Assembly: GCF_042683565.1 (NCBI RefSeq) | Contig: NZ_JBHUJW010000043.1 | Span: 620,001-684,000 of the forward strand | DNA: 64,000 bases | Origin: Brevibacillus sp042683565 | GTDB taxonomy: Bacteria > Bacillota > Bacilli > Brevibacillales > Brevibacillaceae | Direction: 5' to 3' | In this document: positions 8,203-17,463 of the stretch, one piece after another | Position numbering within the stretch: position 1 is the first letter of the stretch | How the letters are laid out: each line of letters starts with the position of its first letter | The notes under the pieces: generated by a model | What the model was told of the DNA's origin: nothing | Databases searched by the model: none | What the model saw: only the letters and a program-made list of their open reading frames with translations | Made by a program: the position numbers and the translations under genes

Positions 8203-9426
8203 ATGCGTATTCTTCTTGCGTGCCTCCTCGCTTTGGCCACTGCGCTTTTCGGCCCAGGCACACCTATGGCTTCGGCTGAGGACGCAGTGAAACTTTCACC
8301 CGATGCCCTGAGCGGAGAGTCAGCGATCCTGATCGACGCGACAACAGGACAAGTCCTGTTTGAAAAGAATCCTCATGAAAGGCTGTATCCAGCCAGTATT
8401 ACGAAGATTGCCACCGGTATTTACGCTATCGAAAAGGGAAATCCTGACGATATCGTGACCGTATCCAAAAAAGCGAGATACGAAGAAGGTACCCGCGTGT
8501 ACCTGGGAGAAGGCGAGCAGGTTCCGTTGCGCAAACTGGAATACGGACTCTTGATGCATTCAGGAAATGACGCTGCTACGGCGATTGCCGAGCATATGAG
8601 TCAGACGACAGAGCGGTTCGCAGAAGAACTGAATGCCTATTTGCGGGAAAAGGTAGGCGTCACAGAGACGCATTTCGCCAATGCCCATGGTTTGCACGAT
8701 CCGAACCATTACACGACGGCCTCCGATATGGCCAAAATCGCCCGTTACGCCATGCGCAATCCTACCTTCAGGGAGATCGTCGGAACCAACCGATTGCCTT
8801 GGAACGGCCGGGAATGGAAGTCGGAGTTGATCAACCACAACAAACTGCTGCGCGAATACGAAGGGGCGACCGGCATCAAGAACGGCTTTACGGATCAGGC
8901 GATGCACACGCTGGTCGGTTCCGCCAAACGCGGGAACACGGAGTTCATCGCCGTCACCATGAAGGCAGGCTCGAGCGCGTACGCCTACCATGACGTAACC
9001 AGGATGCTCGATTACGGCTTTGCGAATTTCGAGACGAAGCAAGTGGCCGCAAGCGGCAAAGCCTATACGCGCAGTGCCGAGCCAGGCAACGCCAATGTGA
9101 TTACGTATACGGCCATGGACGACCTGTACGCGACTGTGCCCAAAGGGACCGAACCGCAGGTAGAACTGACGCAAAGCGGGCAGTTGCACGTGCAGGCGGG
9201 AAACCTGGAAATCGCGTACCCGCTGCTGCGTCACGATCCGCCTCCAGCCCCAGAGAAACCGCAGATGATACAGGCGGCCGAATCGCATAGCGAGCATCCG
9301 GACGTGCAGTACGCCTTGATGTTTGTCTGGTTAGGCTTGAACCTGTTTATGATCTACTTTATGGTGAGACGCGCTCGCCGAATGAGAAATGTGAGAAACC
9401 GCAATTTGCAGCGCCGTGCATACTGA
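8203..9426 (+). CDS. D-alanyl-D-alanine carboxypeptidase (DacF/PBP5 type)
   Basis: 407 residues. A signal peptide (1-25) leads an S11 serine peptidase domain with SITK (active serine near residue 65), SGN (near 120) and KNG in place of the usual KTG (near 225). A C-terminal hydrophobic helix followed by RRARRMRNVRNR would anchor it in the membrane. The enzyme removes the terminal D-Ala from peptidoglycan stem peptides and so limits cross-linking. KTG to KNG is a modest change in the third motif. Confidence 0.9.
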   Translation: MRILLACLLALATALFGPGTPMASAEDAVKLSPDALSGESAILIDATTGQVLFEKNPHERLYPASITKIATGIYAIEKGNPDDIVTVSKKARYEEGTRVYLGEGEQVPLRKLEYGLLMHSGNDAATAIAEHMSQTTERFAEELNAYLREKVGVTETHFANAHGLHDPNHYTTASDMAKIARYAMRNPTFREIVGTNRLPWNGREWKSELINHNKLLREYEGATGIKNGFTDQAMHTLVGSAKRGNTEFIAVTMKAGSSAYAYHDVTRMLDYGFANFETKQVAASGKAYTRSAEPGNANVITYTAMDDLYATVPKGTEPQVELTQSGQLHVQAGNLEIAYPLLRHDPPPAPEKPQMIQAAESHSEHPDVQYALMFVWLGLNLFMIYFMVRRARRMRNVRNRNLQRRAY

Positions 9427-9467
9427 CGGATACGGACGCGCAGCAAAACCGCAACCTTCATACAGCA

Positions 9468-9509
9468 GCGCAGGATGTGAGAAGTTCTTCTTGCATCCTG
9501 CGCTTTTTT
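9468..9509 (+). terminator. Terminator after the carboxypeptidase gene
   Basis: A 10-bp GC-rich stem, GCGCAGGATG/CATCCTGCGC, is followed directly by TTTTTT. Confidence 0.85.
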
Positions 9510-9590
9510 GTGATTCAAGAGCCGTGTCCACGCCGAGCAATGGTGCGTATGGTATGAGTAGAAAACATTTTCCGACGAGGGGGAATGGAG

Positions 9591-10451
9591 ATGGACAACT
9601 TAGTAGGTGACTGCCCTGAAGTGTCCGTCGTCATTCCGGTGAGCGGCGATACCTGGACACTGCGGCAAATGCTCGCAAACATCCGGCAGCTGTCTGCGGC
9701 CGTCGAAGCTGTTCTCGTCTGTCCGACAGGGGTGCGCATGGCGGTGCAGCCAGAGGTTGAAGCGTGGGTGCGCCTCCTGGAAACGGCACCCTTTCGCTCC
9801 TACGATGAGGCCAGGGCGGTTGGTGCGCGCCATGCACGCGGAAAAATCCTGCTGTTCACAGATGAAACCGTGCTGCTCTCTACTCAATGGATGCAAAAGT
9901 ACCTCGCAGCCCTGCAAGACGGTGCCGCTCTTGCCGTAACGGTCCTTCCAACGTCTGAAGCAGCCCAGAAAAAGCTACAGGGGCGTCAGAGCGCGTACCG
10001 TTTGCTGAATCATCTGCTCGGGCACGCCGAGTTGGGAGAAGGAACGATGTCGCGGGTTCCTTACGCTTGCACGCGCAGCGCTTTGTCTGTCCTGGGGTGG
10101 GAGACGCTAATGACACCACCGCTCGCTTTTGCCAAGGCGGCATGGAAAAAGCTCCCGATTGCTGGTGTGACCGCGCAGCCAGCCATACAACGGAACTTGC
10201 GCGCGCGCTCGTCTTTGGTCAAGCGCACACGCCACATATTGCGCGAGCATGCGCAGGCGATGCAATGGCTGATCCAAGCGATCGGAGAAAGAGGCGGACT
10301 ATCGGATGGCGAACGTCACCGCGCTCTGCTGCTCGTGCCAGGCCATCTTCATTTGCGCTCCGTGTATTACCAACAGCCAAGAGAAGATACAGGGGGGAAG
10401 AGGGGTGGCAAACGAAAAAAGAAACAGACCGGGTACGGCAAGAAAAGATAA
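9591..10451 (+). CDS. Family 2 glycosyltransferase-like protein
   Basis: About 286 residues. The start VSVVIPVSGDTWTLRQML matches the nucleotide-binding opening strand of GT-A family 2 enzymes, and ARGKILLFTDETVLL sits where the DXD-type loop falls, but the motif is not canonical. The C-terminal 35 residues are very basic. Two ATGs are in frame; 9591 has AGGGGG at better spacing. It overlaps the next, related gene by 47 bp. The acceptor is unknown; it may be a degenerate or non-catalytic family member. Confidence 0.6.
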   Translation: MDNLVGDCPEVSVVIPVSGDTWTLRQMLANIRQLSAAVEAVLVCPTGVRMAVQPEVEAWVRLLETAPFRSYDEARAVGARHARGKILLFTDETVLLSTQWMQKYLAALQDGAALAVTVLPTSEAAQKKLQGRQSAYRLLNHLLGHAELGEGTMSRVPYACTRSALSVLGWETLMTPPLAFAKAAWKKLPIAGVTAQPAIQRNLRARSSLVKRTRHILREHAQAMQWLIQAIGERGGLSDGERHRALLLVPGHLHLRSVYYQQPREDTGGKRGGKRKKKQTGYGKKR

Positions 10452-11169
10452 AGGAATCACGCTAGGCGATCAGATTGAAAACCAGGAACGGCTCAGTGTC
10501 ATCATCTCTGTCCAGCAGGATGAAAACACGATCAGACGACTGCTGCGGCAAGTAGAGAAGCTGATGCCAAAGGAAATCATACTCATCATCCATGGAAGCC
10601 GGGATCGAAGTATCGACCGGGTGCTGGAGATGTCCCATCCCTTGCACGTTTGCTTCATCTATCCGTTCCCCCTGGGCGAGGAGCTGTGGCGTGCGATCGG
10701 CGCGAAGGAAGCGACCGGAGACATATGGCTGTTCCTGAGCGGGGACACGATCATCCAGGCGGAAGATTTGGCGCCATTCATCCGTGCCTGTTATCGCGGG
10801 GCCGATATTGCCATGCGCAAGGCTTCTGTTCCGGCTTCCGGGACGGGTACAGTCGGGCTGGCCAAGATGTACGTAAACAGCTTGCTCGAACAGGAACGGC
10901 TCGGGATGTCCTCCATGAGCGAGCTGCCGCTGGCCATGACGGTACAGGCGGCGACGAGCATCGGCGTCGATCTGCTGTTTTTGCCCCCGCTCGTGCAAAT
11001 GATGGCGATGCAGCGCGGGCTGAATATCGAGGCTGTGCCGATGCGGCCAAAGGCGATTCTGGCAAAAAAACGGTTGTCTGCCCAGGCGATCCGCGCAAAA
11101 GAAATGACCTGCCTTGGCGACCATCTGGAGGCGATCGCCTATTGGAACGAACAGCGTGATCTGACATAA
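10405..11169 (+). CDS. Second family 2 glycosyltransferase-like protein
   Basis: About 254 residues from the GTG at 10405, chosen because GGGGGGAAGAGGGG precedes it. After a basic N-terminus comes LSVIISVQQDENTIRRLL, then a helix-rich fold with IWLFLSGDTIIQAEDL in the metal-loop position. It resembles its upstream neighbour in layout and was probably produced by duplication. The 47-bp overlap implies translational coupling. No sugar donor or product can be assigned. Confidence 0.55.
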   Translation: MANEKRNRPGTARKDKGITLGDQIENQERLSVIISVQQDENTIRRLLRQVEKLMPKEIILIIHGSRDRSIDRVLEMSHPLHVCFIYPFPLGEELWRAIGAKEATGDIWLFLSGDTIIQAEDLAPFIRACYRGADIAMRKASVPASGTGTVGLAKMYVNSLLEQERLGMSSMSELPLAMTVQAATSIGVDLLFLPPLVQMMAMQRGLNIEAVPMRPKAILAKKRLSAQAIRAKEMTCLGDHLEAIAYWNEQRDLT

Positions 11170-11344
11170 TGATGCACGGGCATACTTTCGGTGCAGGAGG
11201 AGACGTACACGCAGGCCGGAATCAGTTTCCTCCCGGTTTGTTTCCCGGCCCATTGCCGCTATGCAAGTTTTATTTTGCAATGTTCGTGTTTTATAGTACC
11301 ATATCAGGGTGGACCATTATTGAAAGCAAAGGAGCAATTGTACG

Positions 11345-12052
11345 ATGAGCATTCACATTGGAGCGAAGCCAGGGGCCATCGCTGAAACCATCCTGCTGCC
11401 AGGCGATCCGTTGCGGGCAAAATACATAGCAGAGACTTTTCTGGAAGGTGCGGAGTGCTACAACAACGTCCGCGGCATGCTTGGCTTTACGGGTACATAT
11501 AAAGGAAAACGGGTTTCGGTACAAGGCACGGGCATGGGCGTGCCGTCCATTTCTATCTACGTCAACGAGCTGATGCAATCGTACGACGTCCAAAACCTGA
11601 TCCGGGTAGGAACGTGCGGTGCGATCCAGGAAGATATCAAAGTGCGCGACGTCATCATCGCCATGAGCGCCTCCTCGGATTCGCAAACCAACCGCTTGCT
11701 GTTCAACCAGATCGATTTTGCTCCCACAGCGAGCTTTGACTTGCTCCACAAAGCGTATCAGGCAGCTGTAGAGCGCAACCTGTCCGTCAAGGTCGGGAAC
11801 ATTTTCACGAGCGACAGCTTTTATCGCGAGAGCATGGATCTGTACAAGAAGCTGGCTGCCTATCAAGTGCTGGCCGTGGAGATGGAATCGTCGGCTCTCT
11901 ATACGCTGGCGGCAAAATACAAACGCAACGCGCTGTCCATTCTTACCGTGAGCGATCATATCCTGACAGGGGAAGAGACGTCCGCTGACGAACGGCAGAC
12001 GACATTCAACGAAATGATCGAAGTCGCGCTGGATGCGGCGCTGCTGAAATAA
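11345..12052 (+). CDS. deoD: Purine nucleoside phosphorylase DeoD
   Basis: 235 residues, the standard length of the hexameric bacterial enzyme. Diagnostic segments are PGDPLRAKYIAE, GMGVPSISIYVNEL, RVGTCGAIQ and VEMESSALYTLAA (the substrate-binding Met-Glu), with SDH near the end. It cleaves purine (deoxy)nucleosides with phosphate to base plus (deoxy)ribose-1-phosphate for salvage. It stands alone, about 175 bp after the glycosyltransferase-like genes. Confidence 0.96.
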   Translation: MSIHIGAKPGAIAETILLPGDPLRAKYIAETFLEGAECYNNVRGMLGFTGTYKGKRVSVQGTGMGVPSISIYVNELMQSYDVQNLIRVGTCGAIQEDIKVRDVIIAMSASSDSQTNRLLFNQIDFAPTASFDLLHKAYQAAVERNLSVKVGNIFTSDSFYRESMDLYKKLAAYQVLAVEMESSALYTLAAKYKRNALSILTVSDHILTGEETSADERQTTFNEMIEVALDAALLK

Positions 12053-12260
12053 GCGCGGGCCATTTACAGGCGTCCCTCCCAGGATCGGAGCGGACAGAAA
12101 GAGCTGATATTTGCAACCAGGAGGCATCGCCCCTCGTCTTGCGAGTATTGGCTTTTTTCGCGTTTGGAGGGGCTCGCTCTCCGCAAACAGCGGCGAGAAA
12201 GCAGGGTTTTGCGCCGCGCTGGCCAATTAGTTCGGTATCCCATATGGATGAGGAGGAGCG

Positions 12261-13757
12261 ATGCGCATGGATCGAACCTACATGCTCTCCCTGGATCAAG
12301 GCACGACCAGTTCCCGCGCCATCCTGTTCGACAAATCCGGAGCGATCATCGGGGTCGCCCAAAAGGAGTTTACCCAGCTCTATCCGAAGCCGGGCTGGGT
12401 CGAACAGAATGCCGAGGAAATCTGGGAGACGCAGCTGCACGTACTGAAAGCTGTCTTGCTGGAAAACCATGTCAAGCCGGAGCAGGTCGCGGGGATCGGC
12501 ATCACGAATCAGCGGGAAACGACCGTCGTCTGGGATAAACAGACGGGCAAGCCGGTGTACAACGCGATCGTGTGGCAGAGCCGGCAGACGATCGACATCT
12601 GCAATCGATTGAAGGAGCAAGGCTACGACCCCATGGTGCGTCAGAAGACGGGGCTGTTGATTGACGCCTATTTCTCCGGCACCAAGATCGCGTGGATTCT
12701 CGATCACGTACAGGGGGCGCGGGAGAAAGCGGAGAGTGGGGAACTTTTGTTCGGGACGGTCGATTCGTGGCTGATCTGGAAGCTGACCAATGGCAAAGTA
12801 CACGTCACCGACTACTCGAACGCCTCCCGGACGCTTCTGTACAACATTCACATGCTCGAGTGGGACCCGGATCTGCTGCGGATGCTCAAGATCCCGGCGC
12901 ACATGCTGCCGGAAGTCAGGCCGTCCAGTGAGTTGTACGGCTATACGGATGAGCGAATTTTCAGCTGCCCGATCCCGATCGCAGGCATTGCGGGAGATCA
13001 GCAGGCAGCGCTATTCGGTCAGGCCTGCTTTGCAGAAGGGGCCGCGAAAAATACGTATGGCACGGGCTGCTTCATGCTCATGAATACGGGCGAGAAGGCG
13101 GTTGCGTCCCGGAACGGACTGCTGACGACGATCGCCTGGGGAGTCGACGGAAAAATCGAGTACGCCTTGGAGGGCAGCATCTTTGTCGCAGGAGCGGCGA
13201 TCCAGTGGCTCCGTGACGGGCTGAAGCTGATCACGCAAGCGGAGGATTCGGAAAAGCACGCGCTGGCCGTAGACAGCACGGAGGGCGTCTACCTGGTTCC
13301 AGCCTTTGTCGGCTTGGGAGCGCCCTATTGGGATATGGAAGCGCGCGGCGCCATTTTCGGACTGACGCGCGGGACCACGGAGAATCATCTCATCCGCGCT
13401 GCCCTGGAATCGCTGGCATATCAGACGCGGGACGTGCTGGAAGCGATGGAAGCCGACTCCGGCATCAAGCTGCAGAAGCTGGCCGTGGACGGTGGGGCCG
13501 TTGCCAACAACTTTCTGATGCAGTTCCAGGCAGACATACTGGGGACGACTGTGGAGCGGCCGCGTGTCAACGAGACGACGGCACTGGGCGCAGCCTATTT
13601 GGCGGGTCTTGCCGTCGGTTATTGGCGCAGCAAGGAAGAGATCGTCCAGAACAAGGTCGTGGAGCGGTCGTTTGACCCGGAAATGCCGGCTGCACGTCGC
13701 GACCAGCTCTACGCAGGATGGAAGCGGGCTGTCACTGCTACGATGAAGTACAAGTGA
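12261..13757 (+). CDS. glpK: Glycerol kinase
   Basis: 498 residues, full length. The opening MLSLDQGTTSSRAILFD is the FGGY-kinase phosphate loop. TNQRETTVVWD and GIAGDQQAALFGQ are glycerol-kinase signatures, and DGGAVANNFLMQFQADIL is the adenine-binding region. It phosphorylates glycerol to sn-glycerol-3-phosphate. A second ATG (12267) is equally possible given AGGAGGAG at 12251. No glpF, glpD or glpP is next to it, unlike the usual glp operon. Confidence 0.96.
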   Translation: MRMDRTYMLSLDQGTTSSRAILFDKSGAIIGVAQKEFTQLYPKPGWVEQNAEEIWETQLHVLKAVLLENHVKPEQVAGIGITNQRETTVVWDKQTGKPVYNAIVWQSRQTIDICNRLKEQGYDPMVRQKTGLLIDAYFSGTKIAWILDHVQGAREKAESGELLFGTVDSWLIWKLTNGKVHVTDYSNASRTLLYNIHMLEWDPDLLRMLKIPAHMLPEVRPSSELYGYTDERIFSCPIPIAGIAGDQQAALFGQACFAEGAAKNTYGTGCFMLMNTGEKAVASRNGLLTTIAWGVDGKIEYALEGSIFVAGAAIQWLRDGLKLITQAEDSEKHALAVDSTEGVYLVPAFVGLGAPYWDMEARGAIFGLTRGTTENHLIRAALESLAYQTRDVLEAMEADSGIKLQKLAVDGGAVANNFLMQFQADILGTTVERPRVNETTALGAAYLAGLAVGYWRSKEEIVQNKVVERSFDPEMPAARRDQLYAGWKRAVTATMKYK

Positions 13758-13921
13758 GACACGAAGCCTGACTGTTCGGATAGTGGTCGAGTGGATGTTG
13801 GACACAGGGTGGCAGGAGAAGGGCAAGGATGGGTTTGACTTGCGCAAATAGAAAGCCTGTAAGGTGGGCTAGGAACAGATGAGGGAGAGGGAGAAGGGAA
13901 CAACCTGTTTCACGGCAAAGC

Positions 13922-13956
13922 AGAGTGCCGCCCGTTGGCGTTGGCACTCTTTTTGT
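13922..13956 (+). terminator. Terminator downstream of glpK
   Basis: AGAGTGCC...GGCACTCT is followed by TTTTTG on the plus strand. It lies 165 nt after glpK, leaving a longish 3' untranslated region. Confidence 0.7.
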
Positions 13957-13957
13957 T

Positions 13958-14071
13958 TCATCGTTTCTTGTTGCGCTCGAGGTAGTGGGCCAGATTGTTT
14001 AATGTATCCTGATAGGAGCGTTTCTTTTGGGGAGTCGTCGTATTTTTCGTTTTAGGATTGGTCTTGCTCAT
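13958..14071 (-). CDS. 37-residue basic hypothetical protein
   Basis: A short frame with a near-perfect AGGAGGT 6 nt before its ATG, starting MSKTNPKTKNTTTPQKKRS. It is rich in Lys, Thr and Asn and ends LERNKKR. The strong ribosome site, sensible composition and AT-rich upstream DNA argue that it is expressed. The size and composition are like minor spore or DNA-binding peptides, but no family is recognised. Confidence 0.5.
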   Translation of the reverse strand: MSKTNPKTKNTTTPQKKRSYQDTLNNLAHYLERNKKR

Positions 14072-14675
<604 letters not shown>

Positions 14676-14983
14676 ACTGCATTCATTTCTATGAGCATTA
14701 TTGTCATGAACATGACTCCATGTATACGAACTGGTTATGTGTTGTGTAATGATGTCTATAGCTGCAATGATGAGAAATGAGCTCGAGTTCGTTATCCATA
14801 GCTAATAGTTATTGGGGGCGTCGCTTATTTTTTGAACGGGTCTGGTAACTTTTCAGTGGAGATTTTTTACCTATGCAGAAAATCGTATCGCTCAGACAGC
14901 CCCGATCAAGAGTCATAAGGCCATAAAACGAAATGTTTTTTTTGATTTCAGTTCATGAAATGACAATTTTATGAACTGAAATT
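14676..14983. repeat. Direct repeat, copy 1 (about 300 bp) ending in a hairpin
   Basis: It begins ACTGCATTCATTTCT and matches 17464-17766 along its length with scattered substitutions and a few small indels. The shared core includes the GGTCTGGTAACTTTTCAGTG segment. Its right end is a 17-bp hairpin (14945-14982) with stem ATTTCAGTTCAT/ATGAACTGAAAT and a GACA loop. The copies are in the same orientation and flank the MFS-fusion gene and the transposon remnant. Neither copy contains a convincing gene. Confidence 0.85.
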
Positions 14984-15288
14984 CATCGTAATTAAATTAA
15001 TTAAATGTAATTAAATTCGCTAATAAATTTGATTTATTTTTGTTGGAAAAAATTGGTGAAAATACATTCCAATCTCTGTTGGCCTCTCTTTTCATCTGTC
15101 CCCCTTTCCCCGCATACTCAATTTTGAACTAGTTTTTCAGTTATGTTCCTCCGCCCTTTGTTCCATTCCGGGTTTAAGTCTTTATCCATACGCCGCTTTT
15201 GAAGTAACCATAAAATTTTATTGTTACCTTTAGCTCCCCCCATTATTTATTGGTCTCTCTCGCTTTGGCTTACTTCCTGCGCATTGAT
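14984..15288. other. AT-rich spacer without recognisable features
   Basis: Very AT-rich DNA between repeat copy 1 and the end of the MFS-fusion gene. No reading frame with a ribosome site and no clear terminator were seen. Confidence 0.4.
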
Positions 15289-16596
15289 TTAAAAATACGT
15301 TTCTACCTGCTGAGGTGTCTGAGTGATTGCTGCACGTTCAAGAGGAATCTCCACACGATACTCGTGCTGATCTTTATAGGTTAACGTAAACTCATGAGTT
15401 CCCATCGTTGCTAAGGTTTCTTTCTCTCTCATCTCCATCATTGGATCAAAGTAATCCACTTCTACGCTGAACTTTTTATTACCCGCTTTCTGCAAAAACG
15501 TGAGCAGGGCAGTGATTTTTTCGGCGTGCTCCCGCTTGTTTTGCTCCGTCACTGATGCAAACACAATTGCGTAGACATGTAGTTTGACTTCGTCAGGGTA
15601 AGCTGCTCGGATCTGGCTGTAATCTGGCACGACTTGATTTAGCTCATGCTCTTTCGCATGGAAAATAACCGTCGCCTGTACAAAATGTTCTTCCGGATAG
15701 AGCCTGGCTATCTGCGCCCTCACTTCATGCTGCGCCTGATAATTCCAGCGTGCTTGTGGATTTTTCACAACCCAGCCGCCCAAGATCACACCAATTCCTT
15801 GGACTGCGTACAATAAGCCAACACCGTTTTTCCCTCCCCCAAAAACGTCCATCCCGAAAAACGTGAGCAATACCTGATAAGCTCCACCTACGACTCCCCA
15901 AGAAGAACCTGCTGCAATTAGAGCCAGAATGATGGGACTTTTCCAAACAAAAACAAACCCTTGCTTCATGTCCTGAAAGAAAGTAAGCTTTCTCTTATTA
16001 GCACCCGCTGCAGGAATATCGGTGAACCAGATAAAAAATAAAGCTACGACAAAAGTAGCACTGTCCATTATGAAGATTGCGCTCACACTGAAATATTCAC
16101 TGACGATCCCCCCAAGTGATGCCCCTAGTACCGACATCACTCCCCAGGTTGTACTGGAAAGCGTGTTGGCAATTGTAAGCTTACTACCCTCCACTACTTG
16201 AGGGATCACCGATTGCCTAGCCGGTGAATAGAAGACAGATGAGATACTCGTAAGCGTGTTCACGATAAACACAATCCAGATGTGGTCCTGAGCTAGAATG
16301 AGAAACGGGATCAAGATCGCGTTTCTCAAATTAGATGCTATCATGATCTTCTTACGGTTGGCTCGATCAATAATGACACCAGGAAATGGACTGATCAGAA
16401 GGGAAGGTAACGCTTTTGTAATCAATGTAAAGCTAACCATCAGACCTGATTGTGTAACATTGTACACCACGATCATGAGGGCAATCGAAGTAAACCAATC
16501 CCCTAACGTGCTTATTGCATGGGCATAATAAAGGTTTCGGAAGGCTCGATTATTTCTCGGTAAGACAGAATAAAATTGTTGATTATTGGAAGTCAA
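15289..16596 (-). CDS. MFS transporter truncated after about nine helices and fused to an unrelated soluble C-terminus
   Basis: 435 residues from a TTG start (weak GGAG upstream). Residues 1 to about 285 are a clear major-facilitator N-terminus: FRNLYYAHAISTLGDWFTSIAL, the cytoplasmic loop DRANRKK, and about nine membrane segments. The usual last three helices are absent. From about residue 290 (KNPQARWNYQAQ) the chain becomes hydrophilic for some 145 residues, with charged helices and a beta-rich end. The join is in frame without a stop. Either a deletion fused two genes or this is a real unusual architecture. Codon use and lower GC suggest transfer. Confidence 0.65.
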   Translation of the reverse strand: MTSNNQQFYSVLPRNNRAFRNLYYAHAISTLGDWFTSIALMIVVYNVTQSGLMVSFTLITKALPSLLISPFPGVIIDRANRKKIMIASNLRNAILIPFLILAQDHIWIVFIVNTLTSISSVFYSPARQSVIPQVVEGSKLTIANTLSSTTWGVMSVLGASLGGIVSEYFSVSAIFIMDSATFVVALFFIWFTDIPAAGANKRKLTFFQDMKQGFVFVWKSPIILALIAAGSSWGVVGGAYQVLLTFFGMDVFGGGKNGVGLLYAVQGIGVILGGWVVKNPQARWNYQAQHEVRAQIARLYPEEHFVQATVIFHAKEHELNQVVPDYSQIRAAYPDEVKLHVYAIVFASVTEQNKREHAEKITALLTFLQKAGNKKFSVEVDYFDPMMEMREKETLATMGTHEFTLTYKDQHEYRVEIPLERAAITQTPQQVETYF

Positions 16597-16632
16597 GCTT
16601 TTCGCTCCAATGCATAAAATTTCACATATTCT

Positions 16633-16765
16633 TTTGGCCTATTCCAGTACCTGCAATTTGACGGGCGGCATCATCCCCGTATTTTTTGGCAGCTTCTGTT
16701 GCAAATTGATTTTTTACTTGCTTACATATCGGTAAACGGCCCGTCTTCCTAAATCACTTGTCGTG
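16633..16765 (-). pseudogene. Fragment of an unrecognised reading frame
   Basis: Directly upstream of the MFS-fusion gene, one minus-strand frame reads protein-like without a start: KQVKNQFATEAAKKYG and on to IAGTGIGQKNM and a stop. It looks like the C-terminal tail of a lost gene, probably part of the same decayed element. No family is assigned. Confidence 0.3.
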
Positions 16766-16798
16766 AAAGGATATTCATTCATGGAGATCCCTGGAAGT

Positions 16799-16945
16799 CT
16801 ACAAGCTTCGAGCTCGAAACCCCCATATTCCCCCTTTTGAATCAACTGACAGGTATCTCTTGATGAAATAAATCAATTTATTGGGGGAAATTCCTGTTTC
16901 GGTAGCAATCTGGCTTAAGGGAGTATCCGTATTCATATTCATATT
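16799..16945 (-). pseudogene. tnsB-like transposase fragment (N-terminal helix-turn-helix part)
   Basis: The frame reads TPLSQIATETGISPNKLIYF, then a basic-acidic stretch and GGIWGFRA before going out of phase. An HTH followed by an IWGFRA-type motif fits the N-terminal region of TnsB/Mu-type DDE transposases (from memory of the family, not a search). The catalytic part is gone. It lies directly downstream of the tnsA remnant on the same strand, as in Tn7-like elements. Confidence 0.45.
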
Positions 16946-17190
16946 TGATCTCCACGAAAGTTTGTGTGCCGTCTTTCCAATTGATCTACATGTCAAAGAT
17001 GCTATTTACTTCTTGCGTTCCATAGAATCCCTCAATCTTCAACGGCTGCTCGCAGAAACTAATCACGTTTGGATCAAGTTCGGTGAGAAGCCAGTGCTCA
17101 TACTCTAAATCACTAAACAATTGGAGATTCCGTTTTGTTTTTGGACTGTAGACATACCAGAAGTTATTCCCGTATGTACCCGTTTCGCTT
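16925..17190 (-). pseudogene. tnsA-like endonuclease remnant with an in-frame stop
   Basis: The minus-strand translation gives NNFWYVYSPKTKRNLQLF, then LEYEHWLLTELDPNV, EQPLKIEGFY, SIFDM, a TAG stop at 16986-16988, INWKDGTQ and FVEIKYEYE. This matches the restriction-like nuclease domain of Tn7-type TnsA, including the catalytic Glu, Asp (DM) and ExK. TAG probably replaces TGG (Trp). The start and the C-terminal domain are missing. It is a decayed Tn7-like transposition gene. Confidence 0.6.
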
Positions 17191-17348
17191 TGTTAATAGA
17201 GGAATATAATTCATCTTGTATGCCTCCTCGTACTTATTGAAAGCAGAAATGATTAGAAATTTCTAACGATTTAACGGAATTCCTCTTCATGATCCATGGC
17301 AAGATAAAAATCTTCTCCCTCCGATTACCAAGTTAAAAAACGTCAATA

Positions 17349-17463
17349 CCCCAAGTTGTTGTCAATAAAAAATGACAATAACTTGGGGTACGGTAGTAGC
17401 TAAATCCCTTTTTCATCGGAACATATGCTACAATTTTATCACCTAAGTTGTTGTCACTAGACA
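17349..17463. mobile_element. Tn7-like transposon end with three 16-bp repeats
   Basis: Three copies of TGACAAYAACTTRGGK occur at 17349-17364 (minus), 17373-17388 (plus) and 17441-17456 (minus). They resemble the TnsB-binding sites of Tn7 (TGACAAAATAGTTGGGAACT as I recall it). Reading outward, the DNA ends in ACA at 17461-17463 (TGT on the other strand), the terminal triplet expected of Tn7-type elements. It sits upstream of the tnsA remnant, as the tnsA-proximal end should. The mixed orientation of sites is atypical. Confidence 0.45.
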
